Positions 22,092 to 32,765 of a DNA stretch of 64,000 nucleotides are shown here, in pieces. The position numbers and the translations under genes are program-made. The DNA comes from Porphyra umbilicalis (lineage: Eukaryota; Rhodophyta; Bangiophyceae; Bangiales; Bangiaceae). The stretch spans positions 79,364 through 143,363 of the forward strand of contig KV918962.1 in the NCBI GenBank assembly GCA_002049455.2, given 5' to 3'. Below the pieces are notes generated by a model that saw nothing but the letters and a program-made list of their open reading frames with translations, ran no database searches and had not been told where the DNA came from. Each line of letters starts with the position of its first letter. Positions within the stretch are counted from its first letter, which is position 1.

Positions 22092-25000
22092 ATGGCCCCA
22101 CGACGCACGCTTGCGACACTTGCTGCTCTTTTTTTTGCAGCCTTAGCGTGTCCTCCGACGCCGTGGCTGCTCTTCTTCGCGTGCATCGTGCTCTTTGCGA
22201 CGGTCGCGGCGGCGAGCGGTTGCGAGGGGGGTGGCTCCTCACCTCGGTCTGACGGGCAGCCGCCCCTCTCGTACATGACGGCAAGGACCGTTGCAGGCGA
22301 CGGGCTCTACTCGGCCGTTCGGTCGGATCCGACGCGCCCTCGGGAGCCAGGCCGTACGACGCCGGTGTCTTCCACCGGCCTGTCGGGTCGCATGGGCTAT
22401 AGCACCGCGGCTGAACTGCTGACGGACGGCGGAGCGGCCATGGCAGACATTTTTGGTGCTGACCGCCTGCCGGAAGCGCGCACTTCTGTGAGTCGACGGC
22501 GTGCGGATGGGCGGGCAACGCGGGCCGGCAACTACGCTGGCTGGCGAGGCCCTGGCCCAGGCCGGGGGCGGGGGCGGGGTCTCAACAATGTGCGGGAGAG
22601 CATGCGGCCGGTGCTGGTTGCTCTCTTCTGCAACGAGATGCACAAGAACCTGCTGGCCAACTACGAGGAGGATGGAGTCGCGGCGCGTGCGCTGGTGGGG
22701 CTCGAGGTGCTCCGCGTCAACACGGGCGTATCAAAGAAGTCGCTGAGGACGCGGGGGTGGACGTTGGGTCGCAGCGGGGCCGTCGGCGTCCTTTTGAAGC
22801 TCGGCCGCTCCCGCGTCCGCTCAGACGTCTGCAAGCAGCAGACCGTCGCTATCAGCGTCACCCTGCAGACCAAGAGCGGCGTCAAGCGCCCCGTGTCCAC
22901 ATGCAGTGGGCCGGAGAAGTGCCTCGACACGGGCTGCTCGTTCGCGTCCGACATGGAGGTGGCCCTTGAGGCCGTCCGGTCGGCCGCGCAGATGACGCTG
23001 GAGGAGGTGTTTGAGGTGCTCGAGTCGTCGGTGCGCGGGGTGGCCCGCGCACCCGGGACTGCCATTCCGTACGGACCAACTCTCTGCACGGTCTCGGGGG
23101 GGGAGGGGAGCTGGCCTTTTGCCGTCGTGCGGCGGACTGTTGCCAAGAGGTGGGTGTGCATTGCCTGCCCGACCGCCGACAGCGAGTGCATCCACCAGAG
23201 CGCTGCAGTCGCGGCGGCGGCGGGCGACGGGGACGGTGGCTTCGACGACGGCGACGACGGAACGCCCACCATGCGCTTCCCGGACGACGACCCGGTCAAA
23301 GAGGGTGGCCATCCCGTCGCCCCTGACAACCCCTACATGCTCTTCTCGCGGTTCTACCAGGTGCACCAGTCGCGACTGTTGCGCGACTTGGTGCCGCCCT
23401 CCGCGGCGCAGCAGACGCGCATCAACCTCGTCAAGGCCGCAGCCACTTCCGAGACCATCCTCGAATTCCCCTGCTCGCCACTTTGCCCTTTTTGCCGTGT
23501 CAGCCCGAGCCCTCTCAAGCCGCCCATTCCGCACGAGTGCCGCATTGAGTTTGACGATGGCTCAGCCATGGCCAAGGTGTACTCGTGGCGATGCCCGAAC
23601 TGCCTGCTGCGGGTGATGCCTGACGGTCGCGAGCACGGCTTGGTCTTCTCCTCGCCGTTCACGGCCTACTCCGAGGCCTTTTTATTTGAGCTGGCGGTCA
23701 ACCTTTCCCGCAATGGCTGCTCCTTGCGGTCTTCTTCCTACTTGCGCTCGGGCTACAGCGAGCTCACGGCCTCGCTGAAGTACGCGCCGCGTTCAAGCCG
23801 GCTACGCAGCGTTGCAACCTTGCGCAAGGCGCTGACGCTCTACCTGTCTCTGGTCATCAAAGGTCTTCCGCTGGACGTGTCTACGTGCGCGCGTTGCGTG
23901 TCCTCGAGCGGTGTAATTGACATCGTGTGCTTCGACGGCTTGCAGCTGGGCTACAAGCTGAAGTACAAGAGGCGCTTCCAGCGCCACACTATCCGCACGA
24001 GCGCCATTCCGCGGGCGAGCGTTCACGCCCACATGGTCACTGACTCGGCCGTGGCCAAGGCGCTGGGGTCCGTGTTTAACACAACGTCGAAGGCGGTGGC
24101 GGGCTCCTCGAAGACTGTCACGACGGTGACGAGCATGCGCGGCTATGTCATGGCCGTGTCGGCGCTACTCGGCAGCGTCTCTGTCAACGGCCGGGAGGAG
24201 TCGTTTGCGGGGCCCGAGCAGCACGGGACGTCGGCGTCGACGGCTGGGCGGGGCTGGTGCCCCACCGTCGATGGGGGGGTGCGGCCTGCCCTGACGACGT
24301 TTTTGCGCCGCTTTTTTCGCTGCGAACTCGTGGCGCGCTCCCTCTGCACGCAAGTGCTGGCGGCCAGCTTCGACCTGTTTCGGCGGGTGCCCGAGCCCCT
24401 CATGACCCGAATCCAGGACGTGGTGCGCGCGCGCCCCGCTGAGGTGGAGCCGGCGCCCAACACCACGGTCGCGGAGGCCGAGGCGGCGCAGAGGGGGGGG
24501 CCCTCGGTGGGGTCAGCAAGCTCTCGCGCCGCACTGGGTGGTTCCGGTGGAGGAGATTTGGATTCGATGGTGGTGGATGCCAGAGCGGAACACGGCAACC
24601 CCGGCCAGCTGCGGCATGGTCTGCCGCCGCCGCTGCCAGCTGGCAGTATCGACGTCGGCGTGCGCGGGGCCGAGTCCGACGAGTCGGAGGTGGAGGATTC
24701 CGACGAGGAGCTGACGTCCGCGGATGACCGCGTGTCCTTTGACGGTGACTCGCTAGCCGCCCCCCGCCGCAAGTACTGGGACACCTTTGCTCCGCTCGCC
24801 CGGTTTGCTGAGCTCTTTACGGAGCCGGCGCTCGCGGATACGGGTGGAGTAAAAGGCACCATGCTGGAAGCCGACATGCTTTTCCGGCTGCAGCCGAGCA
24901 TCCCGACAACGGCGGCGGCGACGCTTAAGGTCGTCGACTTTGTGCGGGCGGTGACCGTGGACCCGTTTGTTGTTTGGGCCCCCGACGGGGATTGGGGCGC

Positions 25001-26102
25001 CATCGACGCTCTCGTCGACGTTCTGAGCAGCGACAACTTTACGTCTACCAAGCTGGCTGCCGTGCTCGACCGGTCGGACGTGTGCGAGCTGCGGCTGCTC
25101 CGCGCCGCTGTAGCCTGCCTCGGACCTGGACTCGAGCGAGATGCCGGCCTCCGCCCCGTGCTTGCGGACCTATTGACGGCGCTGAAGGACACTGCGGCGG
25201 CGTACGACTCGTTTGTAGCGGTCAACCAAGTGTCTCAACCCGGCGGCGACGACGGGATGGCGCCCGGCGACGGTGACCAGCCGCCTATCGACGACTTCAC
25301 GAAGGCACAGATGGCCAGCGCCCACCCGCTCGAGTGCTTCACACCTGCGCAGTACACGGCGACGTGGATGGAACCGCCGGCGTCAGTGGCGTCCTTCAAG
25401 GCGGCGTACGGCATCACCGACGAGTCCCCAGAGGACTTCCTATCCTCGGGGGTGTGGGCGCCCAACTTCCCCGTGTTGCGGCCGATCCCACTATTCTACG
25501 GCACCGCCCAGGCGGCCACCGACGAGCCCGACTGCAACCATCTGATGGGGAAGGAGAACAAGTACACGGGCGGCACGTTTGGGGCGTTTTGCACCTGTAC
25601 CCACCCCAAGTGCATTGGCGTTGTCGTGCTGGACGGGTCCGAGGGGCAGCGGATGCCTATCGAGTTCATCACGCAGCGATGCGCGACGCTGCCGTCGCAG
25701 GTGGTGTACGACTTTTCCTGCGCAACGCTCAAGACAGCGTTGTGCCGCCTGCCTCTCGTCGCGCGCGCCGTCTCGTTCTTGGTCGACCGCTTCCACTGGC
25801 GGAAAAACCACGTGTCGTGTACCAAGGCGATGAACCCGGACTCTTACTCCTCGATGGAGAGCATCAACACCTCCTCGTCCGAGGAGCGGAACGCCCTTTC
25901 CCGCCGGCAGGAGCACCACCTCCGGCTGATGAACCAAGACAACTTTATCATCTTTACCACGTACCAGCAGGCGCTGTCCAACGTCATTGCCATGTATAAA
26001 GATGTCGAGACGGAGCTCACGCCAAGCAAGTGGCCACGATGGTACCGGCAGAAATACGTGGACGGGGTGGGAAACACAGAGAGGGGGAGTGCGGGCATGT
26101 AG
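22092..26102 (+). CDS. KDZ-type (Kyakuja-Dileera-Zisupton) transposase
   Basis: An intact 1336-residue frame. KDZ transposases are RNase H-fold DDE enzymes that move DNA transposons in fungi, algae, protists and animals. The evidence is an ordered set of family hallmarks. A Cys/His-rich zinc segment begins near residue 355 (CIACPTADSECIH). A zinc ribbon follows, with CPFC near 465 and WRCPNC near 500. The FDG motif gives the likely first catalytic Asp at 615. The C-terminal block contains VVYDFSC (Asp1207), VDRFHWRKNH (Asp1232, His1235), a Cys, a Pro and then SINTSSSEERNA with the likely catalytic Glu at 1264 or 1265. The middle (about 770-900) is acidic and probably disordered. The N-terminus is odd: residues 5-40 are strongly hydrophobic, unlike a nuclear enzyme. 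A pyrimidine tract ending in TTTTGCAG at 22133-22140 could be a splice acceptor, so the true first exon may lie upstream. The frame ends with TAG at 26100-26102. The intact frame suggests recent activity. Confidence 0.85.
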   Translation: MAPRRTLATLAALFFAALACPPTPWLLFFACIVLFATVAAASGCEGGGSSPRSDGQPPLSYMTARTVAGDGLYSAVRSDPTRPREPGRTTPVSSTGLSGRMGYSTAAELLTDGGAAMADIFGADRLPEARTSVSRRRADGRATRAGNYAGWRGPGPGRGRGRGLNNVRESMRPVLVALFCNEMHKNLLANYEEDGVAARALVGLEVLRVNTGVSKKSLRTRGWTLGRSGAVGVLLKLGRSRVRSDVCKQQTVAISVTLQTKSGVKRPVSTCSGPEKCLDTGCSFASDMEVALEAVRSAAQMTLEEVFEVLESSVRGVARAPGTAIPYGPTLCTVSGGEGSWPFAVVRRTVAKRWVCIACPTADSECIHQSAAVAAAAGDGDGGFDDGDDGTPTMRFPDDDPVKEGGHPVAPDNPYMLFSRFYQVHQSRLLRDLVPPSAAQQTRINLVKAAATSETILEFPCSPLCPFCRVSPSPLKPPIPHECRIEFDDGSAMAKVYSWRCPNCLLRVMPDGREHGLVFSSPFTAYSEAFLFELAVNLSRNGCSLRSSSYLRSGYSELTASLKYAPRSSRLRSVATLRKALTLYLSLVIKGLPLDVSTCARCVSSSGVIDIVCFDGLQLGYKLKYKRRFQRHTIRTSAIPRASVHAHMVTDSAVAKALGSVFNTTSKAVAGSSKTVTTVTSMRGYVMAVSALLGSVSVNGREESFAGPEQHGTSASTAGRGWCPTVDGGVRPALTTFLRRFFRCELVARSLCTQVLAASFDLFRRVPEPLMTRIQDVVRARPAEVEPAPNTTVAEAEAAQRGGPSVGSASSRAALGGSGGGDLDSMVVDARAEHGNPGQLRHGLPPPLPAGSIDVGVRGAESDESEVEDSDEELTSADDRVSFDGDSLAAPRRKYWDTFAPLARFAELFTEPALADTGGVKGTMLEADMLFRLQPSIPTTAAATLKVVDFVRAVTVDPFVVWAPDGDWGAIDALVDVLSSDNFTSTKLAAVLDRSDVCELRLLRAAVACLGPGLERDAGLRPVLADLLTALKDTAAAYDSFVAVNQVSQPGGDDGMAPGDGDQPPIDDFTKAQMASAHPLECFTPAQYTATWMEPPASVASFKAAYGITDESPEDFLSSGVWAPNFPVLRPIPLFYGTAQAATDEPDCNHLMGKENKYTGGTFGAFCTCTHPKCIGVVVLDGSEGQRMPIEFITQRCATLPSQVVYDFSCATLKTALCRLPLVARAVSFLVDRFHWRKNHVSCTKAMNPDSYSSMESINTSSSEERNALSRRQEHHLRLMNQDNFIIFTTYQQALSNVIAMYKDVETELTPSKWPRWYRQKYVDGVGNTERGSAGM

Positions 26103-26617
26103 TAGTATGGAGCAGCGGCATGCAGGAGACAGATAAATGTTCTTCATTGTAGACATGGCTCCCCACTCATCAAAACCATCCACTGACGCCAAGTGAAAAA
26201 AACAGCATGGGAACGAAAGCGAAGGGTACAAAGCAGCTGCCAGCTAACGTCGGCTACTGCGGGTTTGCGCTCTTCCCCCCTCCCCGGACCCAGTCAGCAG
26301 CCTCCCCTTTGGCCACCAGACGACCCCACCGAATCGCAGAGCGTCCCATCCACCGACACCACAAACCCAAACGTCGACCGCCCCATCGTGCCCAACACAA
26401 ACACCGACGTCCACTCCAACGCGCCCAAGAAAAAAGCCGGCGACCAGCCCAACGTCGCCACACCGCCGCCCGACGCACCACCCAACCTGAACAGGTGTGC
26501 TGACACGCCGCCCACGACGATGGGCGACGAGAAGGACACAGCACGGATGACAACAACGGCAAGGCGCAGCTCCACCACCAGCGCACCCAGCTGCCACACA
26601 CGCACCCCGCCCAGCGC
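26103..26617. other. Downstream flank of KDZ gene, no gene
   Basis: No coding signal. The stretch grades into the Pro-rich minisatellite that begins near 26618. No clear inverted repeat marking an element end was found. Confidence 0.5.
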
Positions 26618-27530
26618 CCCCAGCGGGTGGCCGTCCTCACCCCCCAGCGCCTCCAGCGCCCCGCCGCGCGCCCCGTCCAGCGCCCCCAGCGGCCAGCGGT
26701 TCGCGCCCCCCAGCGCAACCAGCGACGAGCCACGAGCCCCGCCCAACGCCCCCAGCGGCCGACGGTGCCCACCCGGCAGCGCGACCAGCGACCAGCCGCC
26801 AGCCCCTCCCACCGCCCCCCACTGCCGGCGGTGCCCACCCTCCAACGTTCCCAGCAACAAGCCGCGCGCCCCACCCAGCGAGCCTCAGGGACGGCGGTGC
26901 CCACCCCCAAGCGCGCACAGTTACCAGCAGCGCGCCCTGTCCAGGCCGCCGCGCGGACGGCGGTGCCCCCCCCCAGCGCGCCCAGCGACCAGCCGAGCGG
27001 CCCGCCCAGCGTGCCCAGCAGCCGGCGGTGCGCGCTACCCAGCGCGCCCACCGACCAGCCGCGCGCCCCGCCCAGCGTGCCCAGCAGCCGGCGGTGCGCG
27101 CTACCCAGCGCGCCCACCGACCAGCCGCGCGCCGCACCCGGCGTGCCCAGCGGCCCGCGGTGCGCGCTGCCCAGCGCGCCCACCGACCAGCCGCGCGCCG
27201 CGCCCGGCGCCCCCAACGGCCGGCGGTGCCCGCCTCCCAGCGCGCCCAGCGACGAGCCGCGCGCCCCGCCCAGCGCCCCCAACGGCCGGCGGTGCCCGCC
27301 CCCCAGCGCGCCCAGCGGCGAGCCGCGCGCCCCGCCCAGCGCCCCCAACGGCCGGTGGTGCCCGCCCCCCAGCGCGCCCAGCGACGAGCCGCGCGGCCCG
27401 CCGCCCGGCCCCAGCGGCCGGCGGTGCCCGCCCACCAGCGCGCCCAGCGACGAGCCACGCGGCCCGCCGCCCGGCCCCAGCGGCCGGTGCCCGCCCACCA
27501 GCGCGCCCAATGGCCGGCTGCGCTCCCCAC
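26618..27530. repeat. 66-bp minisatellite, block 1 (about 14 units)
   Basis: Units contain CGGCCGGCGGTGCCCGCC, then CCCAGCGCGCCCAGCGACGA and GCCGCGCG, and repeat every 66 bp. The period is a multiple of three, so every frame on both strands is open and gives Pro/Ser/Arg or collagen-like Gly repeats. The left units are more diverged than the right ones. I do not call a protein. Confidence 0.85.
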
Positions 27531-27839
27531 CCAGCATGCGACCACACGGCCCGTCGGGCCCCCGCAATCGCCAGCACCGCCTCCCAAAAAGTGCGCCCAG
27601 TCAATAGTCAATCCGCAGTCACAATGTGGCAGCATGATTGGCTCTTGGCCGCCAATGACCGCCCCGCAATAAAGACGCAAACCCCATCGCGCTAAAACCG
27701 CGCACACGCCCTCCGCCACCCAGCGCTCCCAAACCGTGGCACGCCACAGGTCCCATCGTGAAGCGCTGCCAGACCCCCGACGATGCCACCGCGAAGCGCA
27801 GTGCACCCCGCGACGACGCCACCGCGAAGCGCAGCGCAT

Positions 27840-28370
27840 ACCTCGGCGACCCCAGCGGCCGGCGGTGCGGCCCCCCCAGCGCAACCAGCGTCCGCAGGCG
27901 CGCCCCGCCCAGCCCGCCCCGCGGCCGGCGGTGCCCGCCCCCCAGCGCGCCCAGCGGCGGCCCGCGAGGCCCGCCCAGCCCGCCCAACGACCGGCGGTGC
28001 CCACCCCCCAGCACGCCCAGCGGCGACGCGCGCGGCCCGCCCAGCCCGCCCAGCGGCCGGCGGTGCCCACCCCCCAGCGCGCCCAGCGACCAGCGGCGCG
28101 GCCCGCCCAGCCCGCCCAGCGGCCGGCGGTGCCCGCCCCCCAGCGCGCCCATCGACCAGCCGCGCGGCCCGCCCAGCCCGCCCAGCGGCCGGCGGTGCCC
28201 ACCCCCCAGCGCGCCCAGCGACCAGCGGCGCGGCCCGCCCAGCCCGCCCAGCGACCGGCGGTGCCCGCCCCCCAGCGCGCCCATCGACCAGCCGCGCGGC
28301 CCGCCCAGCCCGCCCAGCGGCCGGCGGTGCCCGCCCCCCAGCGCGCCCAGCAAGCGGTGCGCCGGGGCGG
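27840..28370. repeat. 66-bp minisatellite, block 2 (about 8 units)
   Basis: The unit is the same as in the block at 26618-27530. The two blocks are separated by about 310 bp of unrelated sequence (27531-27839). Units here are closer to each other than in block 1 and alternate between ATCGACCAGCCGCGCGG and AGCGACCAGCGGCGCGG forms. Confidence 0.85.
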
Positions 28371-28978
28371 ACAGCGACGCGGGAGCGGGCGTGCACCCTG
28401 GGCAGCGTGGCAACGTACTACGCAGCGACAGGCCCAGCGCAGGAGCGTGCGAGCGCCCCAGCAGGGATCCATGCCGCCAGCCGAAAGCGCCCCCAGCGGC
28501 GCGACGCCCGCCCAAAATGCCGGCGGTGCGGGCGGGTGGCGGCAATCGGCGCTCCTTAAATGGGGGTGGGGGACGCTCGTCGCGCCAACCGTGGCGCCAG
28601 CATCGCCCGCCAAATCATCACGACGAGGGCGCGCGAGAACGACCCGCCGCCGGGCCCGGCCACCAGCGCGCGACGGCCAAGTAAGTCTTACATAAATCAA
28701 TTTGGAATGCGAGCAGGTTTCCCAAGTCACCTCTGTCGGTGATGATGACGTGGACGGGACGCCCATGGAGGATTCCAGGTTAGCACACGTCACACCCCCC
28801 TCCAGGAGCCTGAAACAGACTCGAACGAACCCCCCCCCATGTCCTGCAGATGCACAAATCGGGGACGCAGGCCTCGCCCGGAGCGGAGACTCGAACGACG
28901 ATTCATTGGTAGAAAGATACTCGAACGGGAACTGGTTTTAGCATGTACGCCTGTTGCGTCTCGCGGCGGCGAGCACCA
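28371..28978. other. No gene between minisatellite and hairpin
   Basis: Short featureless frames only. A GCTCCTTAA tract at about 28548-28556 resembles part of the terminal repeat of the 7786-8510 element, so a remnant of that family is possible. Confidence 0.4.
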
Positions 28979-29024
28979 GCGTCGGTGGTTTGCGAGGCCA
29001 CGTGGCCTCGCAAACCACCGACGC
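28979..29024. repeat. Perfect 46-bp palindrome, no spacer
   Basis: Arms 28979-29001 and 29002-29024 are exact reverse complements with no spacer and meet at CCACGTGG. It lies about 80 bp outside the left inverted repeat of the 29.1-32.5 kb element. Confidence 0.95.
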
Positions 29025-29101
29025 GCGGGGACCCGCACGTCGGTGTCAGACCAGCGGGCGCGCGCGGGTGCCCGTGGAAGGGATGAGGGGATCGCCGCCC
29101 G

Positions 29102-29132
29102 ATCGTCAGCTTTGACTAAGTTGCCCAACGGA
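29102..29132 (+). repeat. Left terminal inverted repeat
   Basis: It matches the reverse complement of 32433-32463 at 30 of 31 positions. Confidence 0.8.
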
Positions 29133-32100
29133 TGCCTTTGCCGTTGGGGAACCGTTGGAGGTTGGGCTTCAACGCGTCTGCTTTTAGTTGTGCGTTTTTG
29201 GGCGCTGTGGGGTGTTCGTTGAAGCCCTTTCCTCCGTTGAACAGCGTTGGGGAACCGTTGGGCATTGCCCCAACGGAGCCGAGCGCGTGAGTCTGACGCG
29301 ATCGTGTGCAAGGACAGAGCTTCCTGGCCACACAGACGCCTTCGGCGAGAAGCACGTCTCCAAATACCCGACTTGAGCTCATGTTGTGGACTGTGGTTTT
29401 GCAGTTAGGTGGAGCGTCGGCCGCACTTTCTTGGTATTTATTCAGGCAGTCAACCAGTCAACAAGCCCGTCCTGCATGCACAGGGCGCGGGCGGTCGGGG
29501 GGTGGAAGCACACCGTGGTTCTGTGCGTGTTGTCTGCAACTACGCCGCGTCGTGTTGACCCGCGCTACAGACCGTGATGCTCCGTTTTTTTAGGCTGGCC
29601 TGGACCGGTACCGGCCGGTGGACATGCTGATATGTACAACGACGCATTCTGTGTGTCATGTTCTTTTCAACCACGCTTGAAGAGAAAGTAAAAGATGGCG
29701 AAGGTAGCGAACGAAAATATGCGTGCAACTGCTATGGAGGTAAGGTCTGCTGTATGGGATGGGGACAAGAGGGCAGCCGCTGCGACCGCCGCATCCCCGT
29801 CAATGGAGGCGTTCACAGCCGACGCGCTCGCCACCGTCGCCGCCTCGGCGGCGCCGGCACCGGCATCGCCCTCGTCGCCCTCCTCGCCGGCCGCGTGTAC
29901 GGGCCTCTCATTGGCTTGGTTGCCGTCGACGTCAAAATTGTGACCGCCGCCAGCACAAGCACAACGTCGAGACGGACTGCGCCGTGCGGGTGGTGCCGCT
30001 AGCCCGCGTCCGGCGGGCAATCCATGTCGTGCCCGACTTCGCGGAGCTGACGGAGCGCAAAGGCTTTGAGGCTTCCCCTGCCGCGCCGGACAGCCCGCTT
30101 GCTGAGCGCCTAGCAATGTACTACTTTTTGAACGTCTTTTATCCGTGGGACGTACGATTTTCGTCGGTCTGTTGCTCTATTGCTATTGCTAAACTGTACA
30201 CACTGTGCTCTTTTGACCCAGTGGAGCAACACTATGCCGGTGCTCGCCATCCCTTCCACTTTTCTGGGCAGCCCAAGTGCGCTGCATAGAATATTCCGAG
30301 CACCATCTGTCCCCGTCAGCATGCCCCAGTGTCGTACTGCAGCGACTAAAGTCTATCTCATCTTATTAGTCCTATGGAAAAACGGCTCTGGTTTCGGCGC
30401 ATGAACATCAATCGACCCCAAACTTCGTAGACGTATCAGAGGGTGGTCCTCGGGTCCTCAGAAGAAAAAACGGAGCGCGAAGCGCAGCACATCCCACCCG
30501 TTGATGCCCACTTCCGCATTCGTATCGATCAGGGGCATCCGATCCGCCCGATTCTCGACAGCACCCGATTTATGACTGACCAAATCGGGAGGAACGCAAG
30601 GACAGGGAGGCTACGTCTTAAGCCTCGTGACCGAGATCTCGCGATCCCGCACGGATAAGGAGCAAGGACGGTGACAGCTGACCAACGGAAGAGAATTCAC
30701 GGTGAACAAGTATCTGAGAAGCGTCAACCATATCAACTTACTGGCAGCGGCCTCCGACAAATGCTGTCGGCGCCGGCCGCCACCGCCCCGGCACGCGCGC
30801 CGTCTGAGCGCAGTGCCGCCGCCGTCCCCTGCCCCCCCCCCCCCCCACCCGCCCACGCCCGGGCCCTTCTGGTGGTGGGCCGGCGCAGTTGGCCCGTGCG
30901 GACTGTGGGGTCGACAACGGGGCGGTGGATGTAGGCGCGGTGGCGAATACGGTTGCGATCGCAGTGCCGCCGCCGGCAGTGGCGGGTGCAGCCGTAGCGC
31001 TGACGCCGCTTGCCACGGCGGGTGCGGCGCACGCGACCACCTCGGCGGTTGGAGCACGCCCGTCGCCGGCGGCGTCAGCGGCCGCGCTGAAATGCAGTGC
31101 GGTGCTCGTCGCCGCCGGCGCGACGCTGGTCGCCGCCGACGCAAAGCAACTGCAGTTGTTCGGAGCAGCTGTTCCCCCAACCCCCCCCCACCCTTCCCCC
31201 GCCCCCCCCCCGCATAGCGCTCCCCGGCGGCGCCGTTGCTTTTCTGGAGCGAGTAGTCCGCTTCGGCCACCGGTGCAGTGGCACACACACCCTGCCCCAC
31301 GACGGCGACCGCGGGAGGCACGACAGCGACGGCGGGGAAAGGGTGGGGGGGTAGGTGTGCGATGGCGCTTGAGCCACTCAGAGGCTTTCGAGGGCATTCC
31401 TGGATTTAATTTGGGAGTGCCCATGCACAGGCGCTCATTGGCTACTGACGAAGCGCGCGACTCGATGGACTGACGGATCTCGTGATATCGAATCTTAAAA
31501 GTCGCGCAAGAGATCGCACTTCTGGATGAGCGAACTTTTAAGTAGCCTCCCAATGTCAGGGGATCGCTGCAACAAAACGTTTACGCTTCTTCTCGACATA
31601 CTCTTTACGGACGTCTACCTTCGGCCAGTGGGATTGGAGCGCTGCGCAGCATAGTGCACTCGAATGCACGAGGTATATGAACATGGGACAAATGCGAGAA
31701 ACGGCGCTGTGACCTCGTGCGGCTCGCCCAGTGTGCTGGAAGGCCTGAAAACGATGCGTCTGGGCCGTATCTTTTCCACATAGGTGTGCTGTTGAAGGGC
31801 TTCCTACAGAAGAATGTGTACCATTTCTTGCAATAAAAAGGTTTGGGGGGTGTCTATCCCTTGTGTGAAGACTGCTTGTCATTTGCGGTCGTAGCGGCGG
31901 AGTTCTGGTCTCTCCAAAAGAAGTGCGGTTCTCAGAGGACTAATAGAGTGAGACAGACTTCAGTGGCCTGAAGTCTGGTGGATAGCTCGGCAAACACGAG
32001 CTCCCCCTTCACAGCTTGGACACATGGCTCATCAGAGAGCCGTGCAAGCGGCTATTGGGCCAGCTGCTACGCTTCCCACTGTGTCTTCTGGTGGGCCCGC

Positions 32101-32432
32101 GCTCGAAGGACACGCCAAATACCATTGCCACGATCTCTCATTGCAATCGCCTGGAGTCCTTAGCCTCCGTCAGATCTACTTTAATGCACCAATCTGGTCC
32201 TTAACGCGGCCTTACCGCGTCTCTATCGTGCTCGACATGTGACCATCGCGAGTCTATCTTACGCGACATGTGACCATTGCGAGCCCACCCCCCCCCATGG
32301 GCTGGAAACGCTTAACGGAAATGGCGTTCGTTAAGGCTCCGTTGAGCTCCGTTGAGCTTCAACGGAGCCCAACGGTTTCGCGTTTAGTTGGAGGTTGTCT
32401 TCAACGGGCCATCCGTTGAAGAACCGTTGGGC

Positions 32433-32463
32433 TCCGTTGGGAAACTTAGTCAAAGCTGACGAT
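32433..32463 (-). repeat. Right terminal inverted repeat
   Basis: It is the inverted partner of 29102-29132. It lies 300 bp upstream of the glycosyltransferase-like gene. Confidence 0.8.
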
Positions 32464-32765
32464 GGTGCGCTGCAGACACGCCCCGGCGGGACCGGCGCCC
32501 CCCGGCGGTATCCGGATACCAGGCGCACGGCGCGGCGCCCGAGGCGGTCGCAGCCCCGCCGAGCACGCGCCGACGGCGTTGCTCCCCCCCCCCCGCCCCC
32601 CCCTGCCGAGCGGCCCCCTCTGAGACCGCCGCCGCCGCGGCCCGCACAACGACGTGGTGCCACCCGCCGCTCGCGCCGACGCCACCGCTCTCCACGGGCC
32701 GACGGGTCGGACGCGCGTGGCGGTGACGGCCGCATCCCCCCGCGGCCACCGGAACGGCGGCGCCC

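Larger units (their letters stand above)
29102..32463. mobile_element. 3.36-kb interval with 31-bp terminal inverted repeats
   Basis: The 31-bp left end at 29102-29132 (ATCGTCAGCTTTGACTAAG...) is matched in inverted orientation at 32433-32463 with one difference. Next to both ends lie clusters of CCGTTG/CAACGG in both orientations, about six between 29125 and 29280 and about eight between 32340 and 32440. Such subterminal repeats bind transposase in hAT and Mutator-like elements. No transposase frame lies inside. Possible coding scraps at 29695-30289 (including a hydrophobic GIALVALLAGRVYGPLIGLVAV) are not recognised, and 30750-31350 is an Ala-rich GC island. No target duplication is evident, so the element would be non-autonomous and old, or the ends belong to two separate copies. 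Confidence 0.6.

Noticed and set aside
26254..28793. Very long open frames (up to 718 codons) on both strands across the 66-bp arrays
   Set aside because: All six frames are open because the period is 66 bp. No non-repetitive protein features are present.
30605..31551. GGGAGGCTAC at 30605 inverted at 31542 as possible element ends
   Set aside because: Only 10 bp match and similarity does not extend, so chance is likely in 64 kb.
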